64,000 bases of DNA, from positions 124,001-188,000 of the forward strand of contig JAYKKR010000038.1 in assembly GCA_036971615.1 (NCBI GenBank). Reading direction: 5' to 3'. Within the stretch, counting starts at the first letter, position 1. Each line of letters begins with the position of its first letter. Positions 21,551 through 32,400 of the stretch are shown piece by piece. The translations under genes were made by a program, and so were the position numbers. Source of the stretch: Amyloporia xantha (taxonomy: Eukaryota; Basidiomycota; Agaricomycetes; Polyporales; Adustoporiaceae). The notes under the pieces are model-generated. The model was not told where the DNA came from and made no database searches. It saw only the letters and a list, made by a program, of their open reading frames with translations.

Positions 21551-24500
21551 ATGTCTCCTCCCTTGAAGGACAAGCCTCGTGCCGGCCGTTCTATCAGCCG
21601 CCTCGGGAACACAGTCCATTTCCTTAGAAACCGCCGGTCCCCGCCGTCTTCTAGCACACCTGCGGAAGGCGCACCTGCGATAGCTGAAGTAGGATCTGCT
21701 CCTCAGTCGGAGGTAGAACATGGGTCTATCCATCAGAAGCCCAAGTTGCTCGAGCGCATTGCAGACAGAATTCACCTTCCGCGCCATGGGCATTCGTCGC
21801 CTAAGGCTACGTCGAGTGACGCATCCGCATCGTCTAGTCGCGCGAACCTCGAGCCTAGTGGCTCAGGGCTAGAAACCATTCTTCATACGGGTCAGAGTCG
21901 TGGATCTACTCCCCCGGTTTCCGAGGCGCGATCGGCAGCGCTTTCGTCGCCCTCGCTAAAACCTACCGACGGCGGTACACCCGCCTTATCCAAGCGAGCG
22001 ACCCCCGGGCCCAATGCCCCGAGACGCGAGTCTACTGTTCGCGATCAGAGTGGATCTAACCATGGCATGTCCGAGGCGGGATCGGCTGCGGCCGGTTCTT
22101 CGTCAACTTTGCTAGGACCTACGCGCAGCGGTTCACCTGCCGCATTCGATCAGCAGACCGTCGAACACAGGGCTTCGCAGCCTGCATCTCTCGGGGTTTC
22201 CGAGGCGCGATCGGCAGCGCTTTTATCGCCTTCGCTTGAACTTACCGGCAGCGGTACATCTGCCCCATCTGATCAGCCGATCGTCGAGCGCGGGGCCTCA
22301 CAGTCTGCATCTGCTCGCGATGCTCGCGTTTCTTCCAAGGGTGTTTCTGGTGTCGCGCCAACTCTGCCTGATGATCAATTCAAGTTACTTATCAACCCTG
22401 CATCCCCGGAGCACGGTGTTGCATGGGATTCTCTTGCATCTGGTCTTGAAGTCATAGAAAAGTTCTCAGATACTTTACCTCCACTGAAGTTGGCAGCTAG
22501 TGCTGCATCAATTGCTGTCAAACGGGTTACTGTCAGTATGAGTTTTTTTCATCCCTTACTTCAACTTGTTGACTGTCATTCAACAGACCACAAAGGATGC
22601 CACTGCAAATTTCTCCCAGCTTCTTAACAACCTTCTTGCACTGAATTCAGTCCTGGAGAACCCACATGGACATCTTTCTCCCCATCTCAAATCAGCTTTG
22701 GACAATTTCTCAGAGTATGTAGTCTAGCATTTGTTTTAATGATAGCAAATTCAATACTGACCATGAGACAGAAACATCAAGGACAAAATAGAAGATATTG
22801 ATATGAAGATGAAGCGCTCACTAGCCAAACGTGCATGGACTGCACCTAGTGATGTGCAGGATATTGCACGAGACTTTCAGGGTATTGATGATGCATTGAA
22901 GGTCTTTGAGGTATGCTTGCTTCAGGTATTTGAAGCCATCAGCATAACTGACATGCAGTAGCTGGATTTAGCACTAGCAACACATAAGATCTCTACAGAG
23001 ACAAACAACATTTCCACAGCACATTTCAACCTTGGTGAGCTGGAGAGATCTTTTAAAGATGTGCTTTATTAATATTACTTTCAGCCATGCTTGACAAACT
23101 TTGTCCAGTCTCTAAATCAGAGGCCAATCATGGAGATCGTCCAAAGTGTATGCCTCAGACCAGAGCAGCACTACTGGATGATCTTCATAAATGGGCATTG
23201 GATCCACGAGGACAGCAAGTATTTTGGCTTAATGGCATTGCTGGTGCAGGAAAAACCACAATTGCTGAGTCATTAGGTAAAATGCTGCTGGAAGAGAAAT
23301 TACTTGGGGGTAGTTTCTTCTGTTCAAGAGCCAAAGAGGACCAGAAAGACATAAAAAGAATTCTGCCCTCTTTGGCATACAGACTGGCCCACTCTATCCC
23401 AGGCTTGGAAAAACCACTGGTGGAAGCAATTCAGGAAGATTCATCTGTTATTGATCTCCCACTCCATGATCAATTCAACTTCTTGCTTGCTGGACCATTG
23501 AAAGCTGCATACACTAAATCACCACCACCACTTTCTTGGGTTGTTATTGTGGATGCTCTTGATGAATGTGGAAATCCTGATGCCACAAGAGACTTTCTTC
23601 AAATCATCCTTACTCATATATCAACTCTTCCTATCAAGTTCTTTATATCCAGCAGACCTGAATCTCAAATTCGGGAAGCCTTTGACAAAGGACTGTATTC
23701 ACCTTCTGTCTTGCGACTTCATGATGTCAACAGCCAAGTTGTCCAAAATGATATCAGAAATTATATGTCTACTGAACTGGGCAAGATTACCAAGCTCAAG
23801 GCAGCATATGGTGACAGTTGGCCTCCCCCAGAAGTCATCACTCTGGCTGAACAAGCTGGCAATCTATTCATCTATGCATCTACCTTGTGCAAATACATAG
23901 CAGTTCACAATCCTCAACAAAGGCTTCAGAGTCTAGCTGCATCCACTTCACAACATGCAATTCACTCTATTGATGATATTTATAGTCTCATTTTGGATAC
24001 TGCCTTTCAGAAATTGGAGGAGAAGGAAAAAGATGACATAAGACAACTGCTTGGTTGTATTTCTTGTGTCTTTGAACCACTATCCCTCCACACTATTGCA
24101 CAGCTGCTGGATATGAAAGAAGACAATGTGACTGCAGCTCTGGAGGATCTTCACTCAGTCATTCAAGTTCCTTCAAATGAAAAGGATGCTGTTGCATTCT
24201 ATCATGCTACCTTTCCTGACTACCTGCTGGACCCCAAGCGATCAGGAAATAAGCTGTGGACTGTAGATATGACGTCCACCCATCATGACCTTGCTGGCAA
24301 ATGCATGCATGTCATGACTTCACAGCTTTTTTTCAATGTCACACAAGTAAAAGACTCCCATTACAGCAATAAAGAGCAAAAGGAATCCATCAAGATAGCT
24401 GGGCATTTGGCATACACATGTCAATACTGGATAGATCATTGGCTATTGTCAAATCAACTTTCTAGTCATTTTGACAAGATAGAAGAGCTGTTGTCCAGCA

Positions 24501-25405
24501 AATTTCTCTATTGGCTGGAGGTCATGAGTGTTATTGACAAGATAGCTCATGTATCTGTTGCATTACAGAGGATGTACAATGTGTGTCATAAACTTTTGGT
24601 CATATTTTGCATATGCTAATATTTAGTGAATAGAGCTCACCAGCATCATCATTAGTAAAACAATGCACAGAATTCATTACAGCAAATCAAGAGCCAATTT
24701 ATCTCAGTGCCCCTCATATTTATATCTCTGCCTTGCCATGGATGTCCTCAAACTTCTCAATTACACATAACTTTCATCCACAATTCCCCCATGTGTTCAA
24801 ATATGTGTGCTCAGGCCAAGTGAATAAAGCAATATTTCCAGTTTGGAGGGTGAATGCACACACAGATGGCGTGTATGACGTTTCATTTTCTCCTGATGGA
24901 AGGCATATTGTCACTGGTTCTGAAGACAGCACAATTTGCATATGGGATGCACAGACAGGCAAGCTGGTATCTCAGCCATTGGAAGGCCACAAAGATGCTG
25001 TCTGGTCTGTTGCATTCTCCCCAGATGGAAAGCACATTGTCTCTGGGTCTGGAGACAAGACAATTTGCATATGGGATGCACAGACAGGCAAGCTGGTATC
25101 TCAGCCATTGGAAGGCCACAAAGATGCTGTCTGGTCTGTTGCATTCTCCCCAGATGGAAAGCACATTGTCTCTGGGTCTGGAGACAACACAATTTGCATA
25201 TGGGATGCACAGACAGGCAAGCTGGTATCTCAGCCATTGGAAGGCCACAAACATGCTGTCGTGTCTGTTGCATTCTCACCAGATGGAAAGCACATTGTCT
25301 CTGGGTATCAAGACAACACAATTTGCATATGGGATGCACAGACAGGCAAGCTGGTATCTCAGCCATTGGAAGGCCACAAAGATGCTGTCGTGTCTGTTGC
25401 ATTCT
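21551..25405 (+). CDS. NACHT-WD40 STAND receptor (HNWD/HET-E-like), 5' part up to transposon insertion
   Basis: Fungal NLR-like receptor of the STAND class, the group used in heterokaryon incompatibility and proposed innate immunity. Start MSPPLKDKPRAGRSISRLGN. A Ser/Ala/Pro-rich low-complexity region (to about residue 270) contains three imperfect repeats around VSEARSAAL. A helical domain follows (LEVIEKFSDTLPPLKLAASA..), of the kind that precedes NACHT in many Agaricomycete NLRs. The NACHT has Walker A GIAGAGKTT and Walker B VVIVDALDECG, sensor-like FFISSRPESQI. An intron with donor GTGTGT at about 24582 joins the winged-helix region to the linker IYLSAPHIYISALP, then WD40 repeats 1-4 and part of 5. 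At 25405 the frame enters the LTR and stops after about 15 codons. Introns at about 22532-22586, 22714-22771, 22911-22961 and 23034-23084. Confidence 0.9.
24859..25405 (+). repeat. WD40 repeats 1-5a, 126-bp units
   Basis: Four full 42-codon units plus the start of a fifth. Units 2-5 are almost identical in DNA. Variable codons sit at the start (GHK[D/H]) and after SV, and at SG[S/Y]xD[K/N]T. The array continues after the transposon at 37105. Confidence 0.93.
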
Positions 25406-26462
25406 TGTTAAGAACTAGGGTAATACTAGTACCTAAGCTTGTGTATCAGTAGTAATAGATAGAGATGGAAATACTTATGGGTTTGAAGCGAAGACTCAAG
25501 TAGTCTTCAGAGGTTTAATACCGATATACCGAGTAAGTAACGTAAGACCAAAAGGTCTTAGAGCTTGAAGACAGTAAGTTTGATTGGTATCGATTAAGAC
25601 CGAAGGTCGTAGGCTTAAGACCGTCTTAAGGCGATACCGCTTGGAGCGCACACAGTGATAAGTTTGAGGTAAAGAGTAAAGACTTCTTATTACAAGATAA
25701 CTCAATTCCTTCGCAAGTATTGTTGCCAGACCAAGGACTTAGGTAGCGCAGGGCAATACCGAAGTCCACTACTTAGCGAAGCTATAAGTAGCTTGTCAAG
25801 TCTGGGATAGATCGTTTTACCAGCGCGTAGCTATGGTAAGATCTACAATAGTAATTGAAGGAGACTAGGTCTCGTTGTGCTAAGAGCTTTAAGGGTAAAG
25901 TGGATTGCTCGAAACCGAAGACTGTTGGTCTTCTTAAATACAAGTGAGATATGCTAGAAGGTTCCTTAACACGCCGTATCCTACAAGCTATTGTACACAG
26001 CCTTATACCTGTGCTCCTATTGTTCTTACTTCACCGCATGGGATCCTAAGTGAGACCGCACCATTACCTGCCGTCCTAGAGTGGCCTCCCTCGGTCATCC
26101 TTCGGTCTTGCTTCGGTCTCGAGCAAGCCTTATGCAAGACCGGCCCGTATCTCCTTACTCGGCTCGAAGTACCGGTCCTCGTGGGTTTCACGGGATTCGG
26201 TATCTTGCGTTCTCTGTAGGCGTTTGTGGGTCCCTGAGATCCGCTTTCGCTAGGGAAAGTAATTCGAGAGTTCCAGCGGGATAGGTTACTGAGTCACTTT
26301 CCTAAACGAGACGCGGTCTCACACGCGAAGCAAGAGGGTTGGCTGATACCGGCGTTCCGTTAGGTCTTGGACAGGTAGTGAAGGACTACCCGTTAGTTGG
26401 GGACCGAGCTGCACACCAGTGGTCTCGGTCTTAAAAGGAGACTAACCACGATATCCATAACA
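25406..26462 (-). repeat. 3' LTR of the retrotransposon (left copy)
   Basis: 1057 bp, starts TGTTAAGAAC and ends CCATAACA as read on the plus strand. It matches 36048-37104 with one difference noticed. It has about eight AGACCG/CGGTCT words and several small palindromes around GGTCT/AGACC. Confidence 0.96.
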
Positions 26463-26476
26463 TAGCCCCCCCAGTC
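26463..26476 (-). other. Polypurine tract next to the 3' LTR
   Basis: On the element strand the bases before the 3' LTR read ACTGGGGGGGCTA; the seven-G run (26466-26472) sits at the expected plus-strand primer position. Confidence 0.6.
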
Positions 26477-26509
26477 CTGCATTACCGTCTAAGACCGCTG
26501 CTTGCAATC

Positions 26510-27829
26510 ATGGCCCCGCTTTCTCTCGAAGATATGCCTGCGTCGATACTCGCAGAAACTTTCGAAATTCCTTCGGCTCCTCCCCTCTGGACTCCCGAGC
26601 TCCTACGCGAGTTCGAAATTCGTCTTTGGGAATCCATGAATTCCGAGCTCTACGACTGGGAGCTGATCGACGCGATTCATCGCGCCCACATGGTGAGTCT
26701 GCGGTTTTAGTTCATTACTCGCCTGGAATACCTGTTGAAACCGAGCTTTCTTAAAAAGAATGACGAAATTCTGGACTCTCTGGAGGAGCAACCAGACCTC
26801 GACCTCCCTCCTTTGATGCTGGCGCTGACCGTGTGGCGGGAAGACCGACATGATCTTCCTGCTACTTATCCCGCTTTTCTAGCGTCTCGCGATGTAATCG
26901 ATGATGCGCCCGAGTTCTGGTTAGGTAAGTTTCAATTCCTCGGTTTGATTGAGACCGAGCGGCTGACCTCAGGCTCCTAGTTGAAGGCGAAGACGATGAC
27001 ATTGACTTGGAGGCGATGGAGGAAGAAGTCGGACTGATTCGACGAGTAAGTTATTCCGCTTGTAAGACCGATAGATAGGGTTTACTAATATCCTTATCTT
27101 CTGATGCTTAGTTTCGAGGGCAAAACCGGTGTGCACGCTGCAAGGCAGCTGAGCAGGAAGTCTGCGAAACTCTGCGCCCTGGTGGCGCTTGCACTTTCTG
27201 CAGCGGCAAGAAACAGCGGTGCTCCATTAGTGGGGGGCGCGGTCGATACCGACGTTTGGCGAGTGAGACGGTAGGGGTACCTGTAGTCGACTCAGGAGCG
27301 CGGTCTTTCCGGTCTTCCACCAAGCGTTCAGGTGAGACCGCTCCTTCTCTGTTTCCTGCCTGGGTTCTAACCTTTCCGTCGGTTTGTAGCGGCCTCTTCG
27401 GATCGTTCTACGCGGTCTAAGCGGTCTCGACATACCACTCAGTCCTCTCAAAGGACGTCTACCCCTCCTGTCACTCCCTTGAATGAGGAGTCAATCGTAG
27501 CGGAGAATGAACCGAGACTGGCGGAGGCGTATACTCCTCCCGTCACTCCTTTGGATGAGGAATCGGTTGTAGTGGCAGACGAACCAAGACCGGCGGAGGC
27601 TGGTCCTGGGCCAGCCACCCTTGCCCAGCAGGAACGCGCGCGCTTTGAAGCGCAGATAGCGGAACTGCAACGTCAACTGCAGGAAGTGACTGGTAAGCAA
27701 CGGTCCAAGGGTGCTGCTAAGAGACGTCGTCAGCGGGAAAGAAGAAAAGCGCGAAAGGCTGCGGAGACCGAGAAGGGGAAGGGCGTTGACCGTGACGAAG
27801 ATGACGAGGACGAGACCGAGGAGGAGTAA
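26510..27829 (+). CDS. Accessory antisense gene: Zn2Cys6-like cluster protein with coiled coil, carried by the retrotransposon
   Basis: This gene lies inside the element but on the strand opposite to gag-pol. Start MAPLSLEDMPASILAETF. Introns at 26925-26980, 27046-27111 and 27332-27389 all use GT..AG, restore frame and are 56-66 nt. The third coding block carries six cysteines spaced CX2CX7CX8CX2CX6C (27129-27222), close to the fungal Zn(II)2Cys6 pattern CX2CX6C..CX2CX6C, with basic residues between. Downstream are a Ser/Thr/Pro linker with two near-repeats (TPPVTPL.EES), a short coiled coil (RARFEAQIAELQRQLQEV), a strongly basic stretch (AKRRRQRERRKARK) and an acidic tail. Between the first two blocks, 26693-26710 (GTGAGT..TTTTAG) holds an in-frame TAG: an 18-nt removal, a 66-nt intron ending at 26758, or a nonsense mutation. 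A DNA-binding role is inferred. Confidence 0.7.
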
Positions 27830-28003
27830 ACGGACTCGTGTACCAAGGACTTCATTATCGTAGTCGTGCCTTATTCGTAAATGGTCGGTTTTTTTTTAAA
27901 ATAAATACTTTTCTTGTAGAGATCAAGACCGAGTGACAGATAAATAAGAGAAATGATATTTGACTAGTGAAGCATGCAGTTCCCTTTCGGTTCTCACTTA
28001 TTT

Positions 28004-28801
28004 CTAAGCACAAGAAACCTGACCATTACAACCCTGGTAATCATGAGAAGGATGATTCCCACATCTATCCCCCACCAAAATGAAGTCCTCATCCGAGTCC
28101 GTACCTTCCTCGTCCATGGAAGAGTCATCGGTCTCGTCCATCACCCTGTCGAAGTATGGCGAGACCGGGTCATATTCTTCTGCACGTCGGATGGAGCGGG
28201 TGGGGTGGAGGATAAGCTCTCGACACTCGTTTGCAGACTCGCCCTCCGTGAAACCGGGCCATCCTATAGACTTGTAGTAGGATACCAGCTGACGATCCAC
28301 GGTCTCGATACCGGTAAGACCGTTAGGAAGAGCCAAGCAGGCATGCACGAATTCACCGACCCATGAGATAGCATCAATGCCATCACGCTGAGCGTCCGCA
28401 ACCGCGGTCATAGCCTCCTCTTCAGAGGGGAAGAGTCGATTTAACTCGTTGAATTCGCCATAGAAAGGGGCAGTGAGGAAGACGGGGGGAGACCGTATAC
28501 CGAGCTGGCGGCAGGCGAGCTTGATCTGAGGGGTTATAGTGAACTGCGTGTGGACGGTCTCGAGAGCGAGCCACAAGGCGGCGGCGAAACCGGTATGGAT
28601 GGTGGTTCGGTCTGGAAGACCGACTCTGGTGATACAGATGGGGAAAGGGGGAGTCCAAGTGAAGAAATTTCCTACGAACATAGTCGAGGGAAAGTAAGGG
28701 TCGGCAACTTGAGCCAAGGGAGTCGTAGGAATGAGAGCGAGTTCCCTGGTAGCTGAAGTAAGAGCGGTCATGGAGCGGTCTTCGTCAAATATAGCAGACA
28801 T
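28004..28801 (-). CDS. Accessory sense ORF of the retrotransposon, 265 aa, unknown
   Basis: Uninterrupted frame between the chromodomain frame and the antisense gene, on the element strand, starting MSAIFDEDRSMTALTSATRE. I recognise no family. The N-terminal two thirds look globular (YFPSTMFVGNFFTWTPPFPI, TIHTGFAAALWLALETVHTQ). The C-terminus is acidic (DETDDSSMDEEGTDSDED) and ends in a Cys/His-containing tail. No signal peptide or transmembrane helix is visible, so an envelope function is unlikely despite the env-like position. It converges tail to tail with the antisense gene, 174 bp apart. Confidence 0.65.
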   Translation of the reverse strand: MSAIFDEDRSMTALTSATRELALIPTTPLAQVADPYFPSTMFVGNFFTWTPPFPICITRVGLPDRTTIHTGFAAALWLALETVHTQFTITPQIKLACRQLGIRSPPVFLTAPFYGEFNELNRLFPSEEEAMTAVADAQRDGIDAISWVGEFVHACLALPNGLTGIETVDRQLVSYYKSIGWPGFTEGESANECRELILHPTRSIRRAEEYDPVSPYFDRVMDETDDSSMDEEGTDSDEDFILVGDRCGNHPSHDYQGCNGQVSCA

Positions 28802-29061
28802 GAGTCAAAAGTATAAGAGGTAGTTGAGCTTGGGAGTTCTGTTGGAAAGAAAACGGATTTGATGCAAGACTGTGATGAGAGGTGATCCCTTAAATATGAA
28901 TCCTTCTTAGAGTGGGCCCTACCCTTGAGAGACCGAGACAGCGGGAAATTAACTTATTGTTCAGAGTGGCATAGCAGAATCGTAGAGAAATAACTTACCG
29001 GGAAAAGGAGGAAGGTGGCTTCCTGCCTGGTTTAGTGTACCTGAGACCGGTTATGCTTGCT

Positions 29062-29475
29062 TTATGCGCCAGTAGCCAGACCCAGCTTACTAGTTACTGC
29101 GGCTCGATTCTTCTGGTCTTGCCAATCCTTGAGCACATCGGGCGCGTTGCGGAGCTGAGACCGAGTCAGCCATTCATCGTATTCAGGACCGTATCCCACA
29201 AATCGAGTCTTGAATAGAGGGATCCTACGGCCATTACGCCCTCGTCGAGACCGCTCCGCTATAATGGATTCTACCTCGAATTCTGGCAACTCATTAAAGT
29301 CTTGGCGAGAGAGATCCTTGATCGGTCTCTCTCCGAATTCCGCAGGGGACTCGTGATACCGTTCGAGATGCGCTATGTTGATCACAGGGTGTATTCCATA
29401 GGAGGCAGGTAGGCGAACCTGATAAGCCACTGCACTGATTTTACGGATGATCTCAAAAGGCCCGTCGTACTTCAT
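29062..29475 (-). CDS. Integrase C-terminus and chromodomain of the retrotransposon (separate frame)
   Basis: Reads KYDGPFEIIRKISAVAYQVR and INIAHLERYHES, the conserved end of chromovirus integrases, then a chromodomain (VESIIAERSRRG.., FKTRFVGYGPEYDEWLTRSQ). Chromodomains bind methylated histone H3 tails and direct integration to heterochromatin. It continues the pol reading one base out of phase: pol ends at its stop near 29475 while this frame is already open from about 29497. So the polyprotein is broken by a small indel or joined by frameshifting. Confidence 0.88.
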   Translation of the reverse strand: MKYDGPFEIIRKISAVAYQVRLPASYGIHPVINIAHLERYHESPAEFGERPIKDLSRQDFNELPEFEVESIIAERSRRGRNGRRIPLFKTRFVGYGPEYDEWLTRSQLRNAPDVLKDWQDQKNRAAVTSKLGLATGA

Positions 29476-32400
29476 TAGCAGCTTCCGCCCCGACCTGATT
29501 GAGACCGAAGTAGCTCTAAGGAGTCCACATTTAGCACTACTTTGTCCCCGACCTCGAATTCAGTCATGAGCCGCCCGTTATTGTAAGCCCTCTTTTGGTG
29601 TATCTGACCCAAGTACAGAGCTTCTTGAGCGTCGTGCCGATCAGCCATGAATCCATCTACCATATCTCCTGCCTCGGGGTGGCTTGTATCTGAGACCGAT
29701 CGCGGGATCGCGGGTCCGGGATTCATTACCGTGCCCCCCGTGACCGGGTGATATCCGCGGAGCAAGTAAGCGGGCGAATATCCAGTGGCAGAGTGCGGGC
29801 TTGTATTGTAGGATAATCGAAGACCGTCCAAGTGGTCAGACCAATCATCCCTAGACGGACCGATGTAGGCTCGCATTGCGATTTCCAAGGTCTGATTCAG
29901 GATCTCGGTCTGACCATCCGCTTGAGGGTGATATGACGTCGTCAGAGACCGATCGATCTTCATGAGTCTACAGACCTCCTTCCAGAAATCTCCCCTCCAG
30001 CGCACGTCTCGGTCTGAAATGATTTGTTTGGGCAGACCGTATTCACTGAAGACATGCTTGAATAGGAGCGCAGCAGTCTCCTTTTCCGTGATCTTCGTAG
30101 TGGTTGGAATAAATAGACCGTACTTAGTGAGCTTGTCCACTATTACCAAGATGTTATCGAAACCGCTGGAATTAGGAAGTTCAGGAATAAAATCCATAGT
30201 GATCACTTCGAAGGGTCGAGTCGGAATCGGTATAGGTTGAAGAAGACCGATTGGAGCATGTCGTCTTGGCTTAGATTTCTGACAAACGTCGCAAGTGGAA
30301 ACATATCTCTTAATATCCCTAGACATCCGTGGCCAGTAGTAAGTGGATGCTATTCGATTGTAAGACCGATGATAACCAGCGTGAGCTCCTTCCGTCATTA
30401 AATCATGAGCCTCCTTCATGACCGGCACCCGCATTGCATCCGGTACACACAGTCGACTGTTACCTTGATGATCCTCAAAATGAATCAGTCCTTCTGAGGT
30501 GGTAGTGTATTGAGGAAATTCGGGATTAGACCAGTTGGTTTCGGTCTCAAGACTCTTCTTGACCTTACTGAAATGCTCGTCCTTTCGATAGGCTTCCTTC
30601 CAAGCTTGGACCTCCTCAGGGGTAATGCCGATTAGAAGCGAGTGCGTTGACGAGGTTTGGTAGACCGAACTTTGATGGATCTCGGACTCCGTACAGTCGT
30701 GCGATGCGAACAAGACCGTTACCTCCTCGACTTGCTCATCGCGGTCTAAGATCTCACAAAACCGGGCCGCGACCTTGATCAACTTTTCCTCGAATCGCGG
30801 TCCCAATTCCTCGTACATATTCCTGAGGGGATCCTCTACTTCCTGGTGAAGTTGCAGTGCATCAGTAGGATCAGAGGAAGGGCCGTCTTGGTAAGGGATC
30901 CTTCGTCGAAGTCTCGAGATAGGATCGACGTTAGAATGGACTCGTCCTGCTCTGTGAATAATCTTGAGACCGGGGTATGCAGCGAACACTGTTCCCCAGG
31001 TCAGTAGTCTTCGATTTACGTTCTGAAAGGTCCGACTCCAGGTTAGGGCGGCATGGTCCGTAATGGCCAAGACCGAAGATCCTTCCAAGAACGATTGGAA
31101 CTTGATTAAGCCTTCCTTGAGAGCGAGAGCTTCTCGTTCAGTGGGAGAATAATTTCGTTCCGCTGCTTTCAGAATGCGAGACCAGTAGGCAATCACTCTT
31201 TCGACATAGACTGTAGTGTCTTCAAAGCGGTCAGCCCATTGACCAGGAGCGGGCACATCGCTTTCTGTTGGGGAGACTGCGACTACCAGGTTCGGTATTG
31301 GCTCCTTATTGTCGAAGGCTCTCTTTAACCGCTCGTAGACCTTAGTGCCTCGTAAATCCTTGATCAACATGGGCTGTACTTGTTGAAGAATAGCGGCGAG
31401 ACCGTAGTCACAAGCGTCGGTATACAATCGGTATGGTCTTCCAGGCATAGCATATGCTCGAACCGGAGCGTTAACCAGAACCTGTTTGCAAAGGTTGAAA
31501 GCCTCTTGATGCGCTTCGGTCCATTCCCAACCTAAACCTTCCTTCTTGAGGAGACCGAACAATGGGGCTGCAATCCAAGCATAGAAAGGAATATAGGAAG
31601 AAAAGTATACCATCATTCCCAAGAAGACTTGTAATTCCTTTACATTTCGCGGTTCCATGAGACCGACAATAGCATCCACCTTCTCTTTGTGGGTAGAGAT
31701 TCCGAGGCGGGACACCTTTTGTCCTAGAAGAAGTAATGATTGATAGGCTAAATGACATTTTCCTGGAGAGAGGGTTATACCGGCTTGTTCTATAGCAAGG
31801 AAGACCGAATTGAGGTGCTTAACGTGGTCCTCGAATGAAGTAGAATATACCACGATGTCGTCGATATATACCAGCGCAAATATCCATAGGAAAGGTGCCA
31901 AAATGTTCTGCATTACTCTTTGAAAAACACTAGGACCGTTTCTGAAACCGAAAGGCATACGTCGGAATTGGTGAAGACCGCGATGAGTGCGAAAAGCGGT
32001 TTTCTCCTTATCCTTATCTGCCATTTCTAATTGAGTGAAACCAGAGAGAGCGTCGAGGGTGGATAACCATTGCGCACCCGTAAGAGCCTGTAAGATATCC
32101 TCCTGCTTGGGCAGAGGGAACTCATCCGGTATTACTTGGTCATTGAGCTTTCGAAAATCAATAACCATCCTAGGTTTCCCGTTCCGGTATACTATGAATG
32201 CAGGCGCACCCCATGGACTTTTGGAGGGTTCGATCACTCCTAATTCCAGCCAAGCATCCATCTGTTTGTCCATAACTTCTCGTTTAGCCGGGGACGAAGG
32301 AAAGGGAGGGAGAGAGACCGGAGTAGAGTTCGGTTTTAACGGTACCTCGACCTTGGCGTTGTAATGCCCTAATCGTCCATTCAGGCTGAAGGCTAACTTA

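Noticed and set aside
28004..28801. Envelope gene of the retrotransposon
   Set aside because: Env-like position only; no signal peptide, transmembrane helix or cysteine pattern of envelope proteins.
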